In this document: one piece after another, positions 25,089 to 34,892 of the stretch
Layout: every line of letters starts with the position of its first letter
Numbering within the stretch: the first letter of the stretch is position 1
NCBI GenBank assembly: GCA_019310525.1
Contig: JAFDEE010000014.1
Span: 1-44,547 of the forward strand
Direction of reading: 5' to 3'
Origin: Deltaproteobacteria bacterium
Lineage (GTDB): Bacteria; Desulfobacterota; DSM-4660; Desulfatiglandales; HGW-15
DNA length: 44,547 nt
Translations under genes and position numbers: made by a program
The notes under the pieces: generated by a model
What the model was told of the DNA's origin: nothing
Databases searched by the model: none
The model's input: only the letters and a program-made list of their open reading frames with translations

Positions 25089-26168
25089 CTATTGTTTAAT
25101 CAGCTTCAAGATATCGTTGTAGGTCACGAAAATCATGAGAAAGATGAGGATTGCAAGGCCTACCTTCTGGGCAAGATCCCTCTTTTTCAGACTGATCGGC
25201 CTCCCGGAGACAAGTTCCACGAGGAGAAAGAGGAGAAGTCCGCCGTCAAGGATCGGGATGGGAAAAAGGTTGAGAATGCCGAGGTTGACGCTCACCATGG
25301 CCATAAAGGGAAGGAGCAGGGGAAGGCTTTCCTGGGCCACATCCCCCGTCATCTTCCCGATCATGATGGGCCCTCCCAGCAGTTTCAGGGACAAGCGGCC
25401 CCGCACAAGATCGACAACCACCATGCAGGTCCTCTCGATCCACTTCCAGGTCTCCAGAACGGCCCTCTGGAAAGCGGAAAGGGGACCGAATTCGATCTTT
25501 TTGTATTTTCCGCTCGAAACGATCCCGATAAGGGCGCTCTTGATTTCCTGCCCGTAAACCTTTTCAATGTGTTCCCTCGGGGTGACCTTGAAAGTCAACA
25601 CCTTTCCGCCCCTCCGAACGGTGATCTCCAGGGGTATCCCGGCCTTGTCCCGGATGATCTCCCGCATCTCCAGCCATTCCTCGATCTTCTTCCCCTGTAT
25701 GGACAAGACCACGTCACCCTTCTTCAATCCCGCCTCCGCCGCCGCGGATCCGGAGGTCACTTCCCCGATTTCGGGAAGGGTCACGTAGGCCCCCGATACC
25801 CAGTAGATACCGAAAAACAAGAAAAGGGCGAGGATCAGGTTGAATACGGGGCCCGCAGCCACGATGGCCATCCGTTTAAGCACGTGCTGGTTCTGGAAAG
25901 CACGCTCCTCGTCTTCCGGGGCGATGGGTTCCTCTTCTTCCCCGTCTTCTCCCAGCATCTTCACATAACCCCCGAGGGGAACGGCGGAAACGACATATTC
26001 CGTTTCACCTATGGTCTTGCCCACGATCCTGGGACCGAAACCCAGGGAAAACTTAAGGACCTTCACCCGAAAATATTTGGCCATGAGAAAGTGTCCCAGC
26101 TCGTGGAAAAAAATCAACACCCCCAACACAACAATAAAAGGAAGAGTATAATACAGGAAAAAATGCAT
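25089..26168 (-). CDS. rseP: RIP metalloprotease RseP (site-2 protease)
   Basis: Inner-membrane zinc protease of 359 residues that cleaves transmembrane segments such as those of anti-sigma factors and signal-peptide remnants. The zinc site HELGH is at 22-26 in the first helix, and the second conserved motif NLFPIPILDGG lies near the C-terminus. One PDZ domain is seen around 115-190 (VTSGSAAAEAGLKKGDVVLSI). Four membrane helices are apparent. AAGGAG precedes the ATG. The dxr-rseP order is standard. Confidence 0.96.
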   Translation of the reverse strand: MHFFLYYTLPFIVVLGVLIFFHELGHFLMAKYFRVKVLKFSLGFGPRIVGKTIGETEYVVSAVPLGGYVKMLGEDGEEEEPIAPEDEERAFQNQHVLKRMAIVAAGPVFNLILALFLFFGIYWVSGAYVTLPEIGEVTSGSAAAEAGLKKGDVVLSIQGKKIEEWLEMREIIRDKAGIPLEITVRRGGKVLTFKVTPREHIEKVYGQEIKSALIGIVSSGKYKKIEFGPLSAFQRAVLETWKWIERTCMVVVDLVRGRLSLKLLGGPIMIGKMTGDVAQESLPLLLPFMAMVSVNLGILNLFPIPILDGGLLLFLLVELVSGRPISLKKRDLAQKVGLAILIFLMIFVTYNDILKLIKQ

Positions 26169-26235
26169 GATTCTCCTTCGCGCATCCCCGCCCTGGAACT
26201 AAACCCTCGGTTCCCGTACTTTCCCCCAGACCGGG

Positions 26236-27396
26236 TCAACGACTCATCTTTTTGAGAAGATCCTCCGCCTTCCGCCTAGCCCATGCATCCGCTTCCATGA
26301 CACTCTCGATATTCTCCACCTGAAAAGGGGCATGGGCCTCCATGGCCTTCTCGATGAGCTGTGGAATCTGTAAAAATCCGATCCTTTTTTCGAGAAAGGC
26401 CTCTACAGCCACCTCGTTGGCCCCGTTCATAACGGCGGGCATACTGTCCCCGATTTCCGCCGCCCGAAGGGCCAGGTCCAGGCAGCGGTACTTTCGCCGG
26501 TCGCAACGCTCGAAGCTCAAAGCAGCCGCATCCTCCAGACGCAGGGGTGGAACATGGGTTTCCAGGTGGTTCGGATAAGACAAGGCGTAAGAGATGGGAG
26601 TGGCCATATCCGGCACCCCCAACTGGGCGATTACGGACCCATCCTTATATTCCACCATGGAATGGATGATACTCTGGGGATGGATCAGGATACTGATTTG
26701 ATCCATTTTCAGGTCAAAGAGCCATCGGGCCTCAATGGCCTCGAGCCCCTTGTTCATAAGGGTCGCGGAATCGATAGTGATTTTCCGTCCCATGCTCCAG
26801 TTTGGGTGCTGTAAGGCCTGCTCCGGAGTCACGGAGACCAGTTCCTCCAATGTCATGTTCCTAAACGGCCCCCCGGAAGCCGTCAGGATGATTCTCCTGA
26901 GATCTTCCCTCGGGTGACCTTGAAGGCACTGGAAGATGGCGCTGTGCTCGCTGTCCACGGGAAGGATGTTAATACCCTTTTCCCGCGCCTTTTCCATGAC
27001 TAGACTTCCGGCCATCACCATAGTCTCCTTGTTAGCCAAGGCGACGTTCTTCCCTGCCTCGACGGCGGCGAAGGTAGGGATCAATCCTGCAGAACCCGTA
27101 ATAGCGGAAATCACCGTGTCCACTTCATCGAGGGCGGCAAGGCGGGCGAACCCCTCCACCCCTGCGAAAACATACGGCAGCCCACCGGGGATTTTTTCCC
27201 TTAAGCTCGATGCGTCCGCCTCTTCAAGCACCGCCACCGCCCGGGGCTTGAATTTCCGAATCTGGAAGGCCAATAGGTCAAGGTTCTTCCCGGCACTGAG
27301 GGCCACAACGCGATATCGGTCCGGGAACTGCTCTATAATGCCAAGGGCGCTCGTGCCGATAGATCCGGTCGAGCCCAACAGAGCGACATTTTTCAT
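26236..27396 (-). CDS. dxr: 1-deoxy-D-xylulose 5-phosphate reductoisomerase
   Basis: Second enzyme of the MEP isoprenoid pathway, 386 residues, NADPH-dependent. Motifs: NADPH-binding [13 protein letters not shown] (6-18), [16 protein letters not shown], the metal/substrate-binding [13 protein letters not shown], and the flexible-loop region GGPFRNM. The ATG overlaps the stop of the sugar-nucleotide gene upstream in ATGA, with a poor ribosome site, so it is probably translated by coupling. Confidence 0.97.
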   Translation of the reverse strand: MKNVALLGSTGSIGTSALGIIEQFPDRYRVVALSAGKNLDLLAFQIRKFKPRAVAVLEEADASSLREKIPGGLPYVFAGVEGFARLAALDEVDTVISAITGSAGLIPTFAAVEAGKNVALANKETMVMAGSLVMEKAREKGINILPVDSEHSAIFQCLQGHPREDLRRIILTASGGPFRNMTLEELVSVTPEQALQHPNWSMGRKITIDSATLMNKGLEAIEARWLFDLKMDQISILIHPQSIIHSMVEYKDGSVIAQLGVPDMATPISYALSYPNHLETHVPPLRLEDAAALSFERCDRRKYRCLDLALRAAEIGDSMPAVMNGANEVAVEAFLEKRIGFLQIPQLIEKAMEAHAPFQVENIESVMEADAWARRKAEDLLKKMSR

Positions 27397-28358
27397 TTTT
27401 CTTCAAATAGTCCTCTGAAATAATCGATCGTCCGCTTCAATCCCTCTTCGAGGGGTACCCGGGGCTCCCACCCGAGCCTCTCCCGGGCCAAAGTTATGTC
27501 GGGGCGCCGCCTCTTGGGATCATCCGGGATGGTAGGTTTGAATTCAAGTCTGGATTTGGAACCGGTCAACCGGATGATGAGTTTGGCCAGGTCCAGGATG
27601 CTCGATTCCGCCGGGTTTCCCAGGTTCACAGGGCCTGTGAAATCATCCCCGGCATTCATCATCTTGACAATACCATCGACCATGTCCTCAACATAGCAAA
27701 AAGATCTCGTCTGACTGCCGTCCCCGAAAATGGTGATGGGTTCACCATGCAGGGCCTGGGTGATGAAATTGCTGATGACTCTTCCATCATCCGGATGCAT
27801 CCGCGGGCCGTAGGTGTTGAAAATCCGTACGACCCGGATATTGACTCCGTTCTGCCTGTGGTAGTCGAAAAAAAGGGTTTCCGCACACCGTTTCCCCTCA
27901 TCATAACAGGCCCTCGGGCCGATTGGATTGACATTTCCCCAGTAGGCCTCTCCCTGAGGATGTTCCGTCGGATCTCCGTAAACCTCGCTGGTGGAGGCCT
28001 GAAGGACCTTGGCCTTCACCCTCTTTGCCAGCCCCAGCATGTGGATCGCGCCCATGACGCTGGTCTTGGTCGTTTTGACCGGGTTGAATTGATAATGTAT
28101 GGGAGATGCCGGACAGGCCAGGTTGTAAATCTGGTCCACCTCTAGGAAGATGGGATTCACTATATCATGACGGATGACCTCAAAGCCGGGGTCCTTCAAC
28201 AGGTGGAAAATATTCCTCTTTTGTCCGGTGAAGTAGTTGTCCAGGCAAAGGACATCACATCCGTCCTTCAGGAGTCGTTCGCATAGATGGGACCCCAGGA
28301 AGCCGGCACCCCCTGTGACAAGGACCCTTACCCTGTCGAATTTCGAGGTTCTGCTCAT
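27393..28358 (-). CDS. UDP-glucuronate decarboxylase (UDP-xylose synthase)-like SDR
   Basis: Extended short-chain dehydrogenase of 321 residues, probably converting UDP-glucuronate to UDP-xylose with bound NAD. Visible: NAD-binding [12 protein letters not shown] (15-26), the UXS-typical [12 protein letters not shown], active-site segment [10 protein letters not shown] with the YDEGK pair (Y152, K156), and the [12 protein letters not shown] block. The ATG at 28358 was chosen because GGGAAGG stands before it; the longer frame adds 11 charged residues. The gene is wedged between cdsA and dxr, where a sugar-nucleotide gene is not usual. UDP-xylose or its 4-keto intermediate would feed envelope polysaccharide or lipid A decoration. 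A related dTDP- or UDP-sugar epimerase is less likely. Confidence 0.88.
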   Translation of the reverse strand: MSRTSKFDRVRVLVTGGAGFLGSHLCERLLKDGCDVLCLDNYFTGQKRNIFHLLKDPGFEVIRHDIVNPIFLEVDQIYNLACPASPIHYQFNPVKTTKTSVMGAIHMLGLAKRVKAKVLQASTSEVYGDPTEHPQGEAYWGNVNPIGPRACYDEGKRCAETLFFDYHRQNGVNIRVVRIFNTYGPRMHPDDGRVISNFITQALHGEPITIFGDGSQTRSFCYVEDMVDGIVKMMNAGDDFTGPVNLGNPAESSILDLAKLIIRLTGSKSRLEFKPTIPDDPKRRRPDITLARERLGWEPRVPLEEGLKRTIDYFRGLFEEK

Positions 28359-28460
28359 GAAATCCTTCCCTTTCTCCTTTCGGATCCTCATTGAGAATTT
28401 ATGGGTGGGTATTTCGCAGTGCTGTGGGGGTCTTTATCTTCGATTCCGAATCTCCCGGGA

Positions 28461-29261
28461 TCATGCCGACCAGGACAGATATAGATATAAAAGGGGTACG
28501 GCAAAGAGAAGAGCGTCGATCCTGTCCAGCACCCCTCCGTGTCCCGGAAGTATACCTCCCGAATCCTTGACCCCGCAAAGCCTCTTGATCATGGACTCAA
28601 CCAGATCACCGATCTGACCCAAAACGGACAGTGCACCCGCGAGAAGCAGGATTCCCGGTCGAACCCGATAAAGGGGCAGGAGGAAGGGGAAAACCAATGC
28701 TCCTCCAATGCCACTCAACAATCCAGCCACAGCCCCCTCCCAGGTCTTTCCGGGGCTGACCGAAGGGTAGAGCTTGTGTTTTCCCACGGTGCGTCCGACA
28801 TAAAAGGCCCCTGTATCGCTGGCAAAGACCACAAAAAGGAGGAAAAAAATCCAGTAATTACCCTTAGGGAAACGATCAATGATGATAAGAAAGGAGAGTG
28901 GTACGCAGATATAAACGGACCCCAAAACCGTCCTTCCGGCCCAATCGATTGATTCCCGAAAGGATATGCCGGTGAACAGCATTAAAAGGGCCAGCGGCAA
29001 AGCAGCGAAAAGGAAAATCAGCACTGGAACAGAATAGAAATTTCCAAGGGAGGCTGAGAGAAAGAGGCAAAGAGCCAGGCCATAAGTTCCACCCTTGATC
29101 CAGGCAGGCGATCCGGGGCAAGCGATTTTAAAGAATTCCCAAAGGCCGATGACGCCAAAAATGGCCACGAGGAGATGAAAACACCACCTGGGGCCGATTC
29201 CGATGAGATAGATCAGCACCGGCACCGCGACGATTCCTGTGAGCCATCTCTTGAGGTGCAT
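28461..29261 (-). CDS. cdsA: Phosphatidate cytidylyltransferase
   Basis: Polytopic membrane enzyme of 266 residues that forms CDP-diacylglycerol, the precursor used by PssA encoded further down the same run. The C-terminal signature is clear: SVSPGKTWEGAVAGLLSG, then KRLCGVKDSGGILPGHGG and LDRIDAL. About seven to eight hydrophobic segments are visible. The ATG at 29261 shares one base with the uppS stop (TGATG). The longer frame to 29447 would overlap uppS deeply and has no membrane-protein character, so I rejected it. Confidence 0.94.
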   Translation of the reverse strand: MHLKRWLTGIVAVPVLIYLIGIGPRWCFHLLVAIFGVIGLWEFFKIACPGSPAWIKGGTYGLALCLFLSASLGNFYSVPVLIFLFAALPLALLMLFTGISFRESIDWAGRTVLGSVYICVPLSFLIIIDRFPKGNYWIFFLLFVVFASDTGAFYVGRTVGKHKLYPSVSPGKTWEGAVAGLLSGIGGALVFPFLLPLYRVRPGILLLAGALSVLGQIGDLVESMIKRLCGVKDSGGILPGHGGVLDRIDALLFAVPLLYLYLSWSA

Positions 29262-30040
29262 CACTGCGTCACATGCCCCGCGTCCCGTGGAGAAATGGGT
29301 TTTCCGCCTTCCGCCACCTGATCCCCTGTGGCCCCGAACCTCCTTTCCCTTTTCTGGAATTCCTCGAGGGCCTTGAGGTATTCCTCCCTCCTGAAATCCG
29401 GCCAGTAGGTCGGGGTGATGTAAATCTCCGTATAGGCCATTTGCCAAAGGAGGAAGTTGCTCAATCGGAACTCCCCGCTGGTCCTGATCAACAGATCGGG
29501 ATCCGGCATTCCGGCCGTATAAAGGGCATCGGAGATCATCCCTTCCGTGATTGCCTTGGCCGACAATTCTCCTGCCTCAATGCGGGCGGCCAGCTTTTGG
29601 AACGCATCGAATATTTCCTGGCGCGATCCGTAACTCAGGGCGAGGGTGAGGACCATATTGCTGTTCCCGGAGGTAAGTTCCTTGGTTTCCCTCAGGGTCT
29701 CCTGCACGTCCGCGGGCAGCTTTCCGATCCTCCCGATGGTGTTCAGGCGTATTCCGTTTTCCAGCATCTCCTGGAGTTCGGACTTCAAAAAACGCTTCAG
29801 CAATCCCATCAGGGCCCGGATCTCGTATTTCGGCCTCACCCAGTTTTCCTCTGAAAATGCATAAAGGGTGAGCCAGCGGATCCCGAGTTCCCTGCTGGTG
29901 CGTACAATCACCCGGACCGATTCGGCCCCCACTTCGTGGCCCCGGACGCGGTTCATGGCCCTTTGCCTGGCCCACCGGCCGTTTCCGTCCATGATGATGG
30001 CCACGTGTTTCGGTAATTTTTCAGGATCGATATTGGGCAT
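29261..30040 (-). CDS. uppS: Undecaprenyl diphosphate synthase (cis-prenyltransferase)
   Basis: Cytoplasmic cis-prenyltransferase of 259 residues that elongates farnesyl diphosphate to the C55 carrier used for peptidoglycan and O-antigen. The catalytic block IIMDGNGRWARQR has the key aspartate at D18. TLYAFSEENWVRP and the C-terminal PDLLIRTSGEFRLSNFLLWQ are diagnostic. It follows frr by about 170 bases and overlaps cdsA by one base. Confidence 0.97.
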   Translation of the reverse strand: MPNIDPEKLPKHVAIIMDGNGRWARQRAMNRVRGHEVGAESVRVIVRTSRELGIRWLTLYAFSEENWVRPKYEIRALMGLLKRFLKSELQEMLENGIRLNTIGRIGKLPADVQETLRETKELTSGNSNMVLTLALSYGSRQEIFDAFQKLAARIEAGELSAKAITEGMISDALYTAGMPDPDLLIRTSGEFRLSNFLLWQMAYTEIYITPTYWPDFRREEYLKALEEFQKRERRFGATGDQVAEGGKPISPRDAGHVTQ

Positions 30041-30206
30041 TCTTCAAGGTTTATGAATGGATGGGGGAGTGCCGCCATGCCGGCCTAATGCGGAGGAATG
30101 CTCCCCGGTATATTCCCCGGATCCCGCCGGGCCGGCGATCCAACGGCACAGGTTGCGCGGTTCTCTGTGGGGCGGGGAAAAGGGTATCCCGACTCCGATG
30201 GGAATC

Positions 30207-30764
30207 CTAGAATTCCATGATTTCTTTTTCCTTCTCCGAGGTGATCTCGTCGATCTTCTTGATAAATTCATCGGTGATCTTTTGGACCTCCTCCTGCCCC
30301 CTGAAGGCTTCATCCTCGGAGATCTCCTTTTCGTTCTTCAATTCCTTCAGGTACTCGTTCGCCTCCCGCCTGTGATTTCGAATGGAGATCTTACCTTCTT
30401 CAGCCATCTTTTTGGCCAGTTTGGCCAATTCTTTTCTCCGTTCCTCAGTGAGCGGTGGAATTGGAATCCTGATCATCTTTCCATCGTTCATGGGGGTCAG
30501 GCCCAATTCCGACTTAAGGATACTCTTTTCAATCTCCCCAATAATGGACTGGTCCCAGGGTTTAACGAGGATCAAGCGGCTTTCCGGCACCGAAAGAGAC
30601 GCCACTTGGTCCAGGGGCATCTGTGTATCGTAGCAATCGACCCGTATCCCATCCAGGAGCGCCGTCGAGGCCCTGCCGGTGCGGAGCTTGGAAAACTCCC
30701 TCTTGAGGGCTTCGATGGTCTTGTTCATCTTTTCCCGCGTCTCAGATAGAATCTCTTCTTTCAT
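30207..30764 (-). CDS. frr: Ribosome recycling factor
   Basis: 185-residue factor that, with EF-G, splits post-termination ribosomes. The two-domain protein shows the family blocks [19 protein letters not shown] and [21 protein letters not shown]. Its ATG overlaps the pyrH stop (ATGA) and is preceded by AGGAGG. The pyrH-frr pair is near-universal. Confidence 0.98.
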   Translation of the reverse strand: MKEEILSETREKMNKTIEALKREFSKLRTGRASTALLDGIRVDCYDTQMPLDQVASLSVPESRLILVKPWDQSIIGEIEKSILKSELGLTPMNDGKMIRIPIPPLTEERRKELAKLAKKMAEEGKISIRNHRREANEYLKELKNEKEISEDEAFRGQEEVQKITDEFIKKIDEITSEKEKEIMEF

Positions 30765-31492
30765 GATTCGCCTCCTGAAATGAGTGTTCCCACGTCTTCC
30801 CCGAAAACCGCCCTCTCGATGTTTCCAGGTCTTTTCATATTGAAGACGACGATGGGTAGTCCCTGGTCCTTCGCCAGGGAGACCGAGGTCAAGTCCATGA
30901 CCTTGAGATTCATGGCCAAAACCTGGTCATAGGTCAATCTTGAAAACCGCTTGGCCGTGGGGACCTCCGCAGGATCGGCATCGAACACTCCATCCACCTT
31001 TGTTGCCTTCAAAAAAACGCCGGCCTGGATCTCCAGGGCCCGCAGGGTGGCTGCCGTATCCGTACTGAAAAAAGGATTACCGGTCCCCGCCGTGAAGATC
31101 ACAACCCGCCCCTTATGGAGATGGTCCACGGCGCGGGATCGGATATAGGGTTCGGCGATCTCGTTCATTTCAACCGCAGACATGACCCTCGTCTCAACTC
31201 CCCGTCCCTTTAGGGCCTCACCCAACGCGATACCGTTTATTACCGTGGCAAGCATGCCCATGTGATCGGCGGGTACCCGGCCTATGCCGTACTCGCCGGC
31301 CTTCAACCCTCTGAAGATATTCCCTCCGCCGACCACCACGGCCACCTCTATGCCCTTAGTTTGGAGTCCCTGAATTTCGCGGGCCACCTTTCCGAGGGTC
31401 TCCGGTTCAATACCGAAGGACTGATCCCCCATCAAGGCCTCCCCGCTCACTTTGAGCAGGACTCGCCTGTATCGGGGGGGCTTACTTGGCAT
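30761..31492 (-). CDS. pyrH: UMP kinase
   Basis: Hexameric amino-acid-kinase-fold enzyme of 243 residues that phosphorylates UMP to UDP. Motifs: [17 protein letters not shown] at the N-terminus, [10 protein letters not shown] and [16 protein letters not shown] for UMP binding, and [16 protein letters not shown] chose the ATG at 31492 because GGGGAGG lies directly upstream; it overlaps the tsf end by 11 bases. The longer frame to 31519 is possible but adds residues not usual in the family. Confidence 0.97.
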   Translation of the reverse strand: MPSKPPRYRRVLLKVSGEALMGDQSFGIEPETLGKVAREIQGLQTKGIEVAVVVGGGNIFRGLKAGEYGIGRVPADHMGMLATVINGIALGEALKGRGVETRVMSAVEMNEIAEPYIRSRAVDHLHKGRVVIFTAGTGNPFFSTDTAATLRALEIQAGVFLKATKVDGVFDADPAEVPTAKRFSRLTYDQVLAMNLKVMDLTSVSLAKDQGLPIVVFNMKRPGNIERAVFGEDVGTLISGGES

Positions 31493-32087
31493 CTGCCTCC
31501 CCCAGTTGATACCGGACAAAACGCCGAATCACGATATTCTCTCCGGTTTTGGCCATCAGTTCATTGAGAAGGTCCTGGACCGTGATATCGGGATTTTTCA
31601 CATAGGCCTGTTCCAGCAGGCAGACCTCGGAATAGAACTTTTTCAATTTTCCCTCGACGATCCTATCGATCACCTTTTCCGGTTTACCGGAGGCCTTAGC
31701 CTGGGTTGCGTAAATCTCTTTTTCCTTTGCCAGGATTTCCTCCGGCACGCCTTCCCGGTCGATGGCGAGTGGATTGGTGGCCGCAATCTGCATGGCGATA
31801 TTCTTGACGAATTCAGAAAAGTCATCGGTCTTGGCCGAAAAATCCGTCTCGCAGTTCACCTCGACCAGGACGCCTATCTTTCCGCCTGCATGGATGTAGG
31901 ACTGAATCTGTCCCTCTGAAGTAGCCCGACCTCCCCTCTTCTGGGCTGTGGCGATCCCTTTCTTCCTGAGATATTCCACGGCCTTTTCCATATCGCCGTC
32001 ACAGGCCTGGAGGGCCTCTTTACAATCCATGACCCCCACGCCGGTCTTTTCCCTCAACTCCTTAACCAATGTCGCTTTGATTTCCAA
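31482..32087 (-). CDS. tsf: Elongation factor Ts
   Basis: Guanine nucleotide exchange factor for EF-Tu, 201 residues, the shorter type with one core subdomain. The N-terminal UBA-like region reads VKELREKTGVGVMDCKEAL and the core has VEVNCETDFSAKTDDF. I placed the start at the TTG at 32087, because GGAGGA lies at good distance and the protein then begins with the usual EIKATLVKELR; the ATG at 32129 would add 14 mostly basic residues that overlap rpsB. It starts one base after the rpsB stop. Confidence 0.96.
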   Translation of the reverse strand: MEIKATLVKELREKTGVGVMDCKEALQACDGDMEKAVEYLRKKGIATAQKRGGRATSEGQIQSYIHAGGKIGVLVEVNCETDFSAKTDDFSEFVKNIAMQIAATNPLAIDREGVPEEILAKEKEIYATQAKASGKPEKVIDRIVEGKLKKFYSEVCLLEQAYVKNPDITVQDLLNELMAKTGENIVIRRFVRYQLGEADAK

Positions 32088-32088
32088 T

Positions 32089-32937
32089 TTACGATTCCTC
32101 CGCGATCTCTTCTTGAGTTTTCGGTTCACCCTCCCGCTTTCCGACTACGATCACTTCCGGTCCGCTTTCATCCTCCGAAGGGGGGGTGGTTACGGGCTGC
32201 TTTTCTTCCTCCTCTTTTTCGGCCTCGGCTTCCGCCCTGAGTCGTTCCTCCGCAATCTTGTGTCCTTCTATACAAGCGTCGGCGATCTTGGATGAAATCA
32301 GCCGGATGGCCCTGATGGCGTCATCATTGCCCGGAATGATATAGTCGATGTCATCGGGATCACAATTCGTGTCGGCGATGGCCACCAGGGGAATACCCAG
32401 TTTTCTCACCTCTCTCACCGCTATATGTTCCTTCTTCGGATCCACGATGAAAACGGCTCCCGGCAATTCGTCCATATCCTTGATTCCGCCTAAATTCTTC
32501 TCCAGCTTGACCAACTCCTTCTCCATCTTGAGCGCTTCCTTCTTCGTGTAACGGCTGATGGTTCCGTCCTGGATCATGCTTTCCAACTCCTTCAGTCGAG
32601 ACACGCTACGCCGAATGGTCTGGAAATTGGTCAGGGTACCGCCCAGCCAACGGTTCACCACATAAAACATTCCGCATCGCTCCGCTTCCTCGACAATGGA
32701 GTCATGGGCCTGTTTTTTCGTACCAACGAAGAGAACAGAATACCCGTCCGCCACAGTCTGGACGATAAAATCGTAAGCTGAAGCAAAAAGGTTGACAGTT
32801 TTTTGAAGGTCAATAATATGGATGCCGTTTCGAGAGCCGAAAATGTACGGCTTCATCTTGGGGTTCCAACGTCTCGTTTGATGCCCGAAATGGACACCGG
32901 CCTCCAACAGTTGCTTCATGTTGATGGATAATGGCAT
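32089..32937 (-). CDS. rpsB: 30S ribosomal protein S2
   Basis: 282 residues. N-terminal [20 protein letters not shown] followed by [11 protein letters not shown] and the motif [12 protein letters not shown] are diagnostic of S2. The C-terminal extension (about 50 residues) is rich in Glu/Lys and longer than in E. coli. GGGAGG lies before the ATG. It heads a long run of translation, lipid and envelope genes on this strand, preceded by a structured leader and promoter candidate at 33080-33144. Confidence 0.98.
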   Translation of the reverse strand: MPLSINMKQLLEAGVHFGHQTRRWNPKMKPYIFGSRNGIHIIDLQKTVNLFASAYDFIVQTVADGYSVLFVGTKKQAHDSIVEEAERCGMFYVVNRWLGGTLTNFQTIRRSVSRLKELESMIQDGTISRYTKKEALKMEKELVKLEKNLGGIKDMDELPGAVFIVDPKKEHIAVREVRKLGIPLVAIADTNCDPDDIDYIIPGNDDAIRAIRLISSKIADACIEGHKIAEERLRAEAEAEKEEEEKQPVTTPPSEDESGPEVIVVGKREGEPKTQEEIAEES

Positions 32938-33046
32938 GTGTTCCTCCCTTTCCCGCGGTTTTTTTCCTCCGTTCAGGGCCTATCCAACCTGCTTACCCTT
33001 TCATTAAGAAAGGCACCGGGGTTCGACCTGAACGTGCGTAATTTGG

Positions 33047-33052
33047 TATAAT
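33047..33052 (+). promoter_or_regulatory. Extended -10 promoter candidate toward the dGTPase-like gene
   Basis: TGGTATAAT on the plus strand has a perfect -10 with the TG extension. A -35-like TTCGAC lies 19 bases upstream (33022-33027). It is 280 bases ahead of the gene at 33332, so the link is tentative. Confidence 0.35.
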
Positions 33053-33079
33053 GGAAATGGGTGTAACCACCCTGCACCA

Positions 33080-33094
33080 ACCCCTTAAAGGGGT
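33080..33094. promoter_or_regulatory. Palindrome in the rpsB leader / divergent spacer
   Basis: ACCCCTTAAAGGGGT is a perfect 7-base inverted repeat around one central base. Beside it, GGGTG-TAAC-CACCC (33059-33072) forms a second short hairpin. If rpsB starts from the promoter at 33116-33144, both hairpins lie in its 5' leader and could serve S2 autoregulation; otherwise they could be a protein-binding site. Confidence 0.4.
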
Positions 33095-33115
33095 CAAAAA
33101 ATCAATAAACTTGGT

Positions 33116-33144
33116 TTTTTAACATTAACCACACTCTTTATCAA
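33116..33144 (-). promoter_or_regulatory. Candidate promoter of the rpsB-tsf run
   Basis: On the minus strand TTGATA (33144-33139) is followed after 17 bases by TAAAAA (33121-33116). This would give a leader of about 170 bases ahead of rpsB. Confidence 0.4.
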
Positions 33145-33331
33145 GGGAAAAATGCCCAACGCGGTGAATCCTTGTCCCGATCATAATATTTTTCATACTC
33201 CCGAGTGGGACAGGATACGATAGAGTATACTGGTTCCGCAAAAGAAAAGGGGCTTTGATTCAAAAAACCGGCTGGCCGGTAAGCGTACATCTTCCCTTGG
33301 CCTGTTGGAGTGATTCAAAGGAAAAGCATCC

Positions 33332-34519
33332 GTGAAGAAATCCAGACGCTTGCGAGATATCCGTATTAGGTTGGACGCCCAGGAAAGGGACAGGTTTTCT
33401 CCATGGGCGTGCATGAGTCTCTCTGCGGTCAGAAGGCACCCCGAAGAAAAGGTTGAGGAAGGACACCGGCAGAATTTTTCCCTGGACACAGACCGTATCC
33501 TTCACTCCCTTGCTTATTCCCGATACATTGACAAGACCCAGGTCTTTTACCTGATCAAGAATGACCACATCACCCACCGGGTTCTTCACGTTCAACTCGT
33601 CTCCAAGATCGCCAGGACTATCGGGAGGCTTTTGCGGCTCAATGAGGACTTGATAGAGGCCATCGCCCTAGGGCACGACATCGGTCACTGTCCCTTTGGC
33701 CATGACGGGGAGAGGTTCCTCTCCGACATCTCCCTGCGCCACGGCCTGGGTCACTTCCTGCACAACGTTCAGGGGGTTCGGTTTCTGGAAAAGATCGAGA
33801 GAAAGGGAAAAGGATGGAACCTGAGCTTGCAGGTTCTGGACGGCATCCTCTCCCATGACGGGGAGGTTCACACCCAAACCCTGACACCGGATGGGGAAAA
33901 AACCTTCGAAAAATTGGATATGGAGATAGCCCTGAAGGAAAAGGATCCCTCCACGAATATCCGCCCCATGACCCTTGAGGGATGCGTGGTTCGAATGGCC
34001 GATACCATTAGTTACGTTGGCAGGGACATCGAGGACGCCATCCGATTGGGACTTATCCGAAGAGAGGAAATCCCAGAGGATTGCAGGCGCATCCTGGGAT
34101 CCACCAACGGAACCATCGTCTACACCTTGGTGGAGGATCTGGTGGCCAACAGCCTGGAGTCTCCCTACCTCCGTTTCAGCGGGGAGGTCGGCGAGAGCCT
34201 CAAAAAACTGAAGGATTTCAACATGTCCCGGATATACCAAGACGAAAAGGGATGGAAACAGACCGAAAAAATCCGCCTCATGTTCGAACTCCTCTTCGAA
34301 AAGTACCTCCAGGACCTGGAAACGGGAAATGAGGCATCCGATGTCTACCACGAATTTTTGGACGGGATGTCTGACACTTACAGAAATGAAACACCGCCTC
34401 CGGCCATAGCAAGGGATTTCATCGCCGGGATGACGGATGAATATTTCCTTGGGCAATGCCGAAAACGCCTTATCCCCACCCGAAAAGAACGCGGTCTGGT
34501 CCAGTGGTCCCTTTCCTGA
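33332..34519 (+). CDS. dGTPase-like HD-domain triphosphohydrolase
   Basis: Protein of 395 residues with the HD phosphohydrolase metal site: H82 in THRVLHVQLVSKIARTI, H115-D116 in ALGHDIGHCPFGHDGE and D224 in RMADTISYVGRDIEDA. This pattern, including the HDIGH-PFGH-GE block, is that of the Dgt family, which hydrolyses dGTP or other dNTPs to nucleoside and triphosphate. The N-terminal LHSLAYSRYIDKTQVF corresponds to the R-x-R-L-x-KTQV region of the family, slightly altered. The start is GTG at 33332 with AAGGA about ten bases before. It is a single gene, divergent from rpsB and followed by a long spacer. Substrate preference cannot be seen. Confidence 0.9.
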   Translation: MKKSRRLRDIRIRLDAQERDRFSPWACMSLSAVRRHPEEKVEEGHRQNFSLDTDRILHSLAYSRYIDKTQVFYLIKNDHITHRVLHVQLVSKIARTIGRLLRLNEDLIEAIALGHDIGHCPFGHDGERFLSDISLRHGLGHFLHNVQGVRFLEKIERKGKGWNLSLQVLDGILSHDGEVHTQTLTPDGEKTFEKLDMEIALKEKDPSTNIRPMTLEGCVVRMADTISYVGRDIEDAIRLGLIRREEIPEDCRRILGSTNGTIVYTLVEDLVANSLESPYLRFSGEVGESLKKLKDFNMSRIYQDEKGWKQTEKIRLMFELLFEKYLQDLETGNEASDVYHEFLDGMSDTYRNETPPPAIARDFIAGMTDEYFLGQCRKRLIPTRKERGLVQWSLS

Positions 34520-34777
34520 ATCCGCCCCCAGGACTCACCGGCACCCGCCTGGATCCTTGATGCACCCTGGGAAATGCACTTTCAACATGGAAAGACACCT
34601 CGCCTCCCAACGCTCCTGTTGCATGGTGCACTCAGGTGACTGGCCGACCGGGAAAATCATCGATTCCAGCATCAGGGAGGAAAGAATCACACCGCACTTT
34701 GAAACGCAAAACACTCAATGGCAAGGAATCCATATAATAAAAACAACAGCACGGATACCCATTTCAGGCCGGAACAA

Positions 34778-34821
34778 TCAGCCATAAATCAGCCATAAAA
34801 TAGCCACAAAACAGCTATTTC
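34778..34821. repeat. Four 11-bp phased direct repeats
   Basis: Units are TCAGCCATAAA, TCAGCCATAAA, ATAGCCACAAA and ACAGCTATTTC: two identical and two diverged. The spacing equals one helical turn, so a protein could bind all copies on one face. They end 42 bases before the -35 box at 34864. Confidence 0.55.
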
Positions 34822-34863
34822 ATAACTGAATCCCAACCTGTGGGAATGCCTGAAGAAATTGGG

Positions 34864-34892
34864 TTGACAAAAAGTGGTTAAAAACGTTAAGC
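34864..34892 (+). promoter_or_regulatory. Candidate promoter of the liv cluster
   Basis: TTGACA at 34864-34869 is followed after 17-18 bases by TTAAGC/TAAGCA (34887-34893), a weak -10 with CATAAA just downstream. It would give a leader of over 500 bases before livG, so a second promoter nearer the gene is possible. Confidence 0.4.

Noticed and set aside
25092-26255. 387-codon open frame opposite rseP
   Set aside because: Complement shadow of rseP, whose HELGH and NLFPIPILDGG motifs are clear.
28359-28391. Longer N-terminus for the UDP-glucuronate decarboxylase
   Set aside because: Adds 11 charged residues without a better ribosome site, while GGGAAGG fits the start at 28358.
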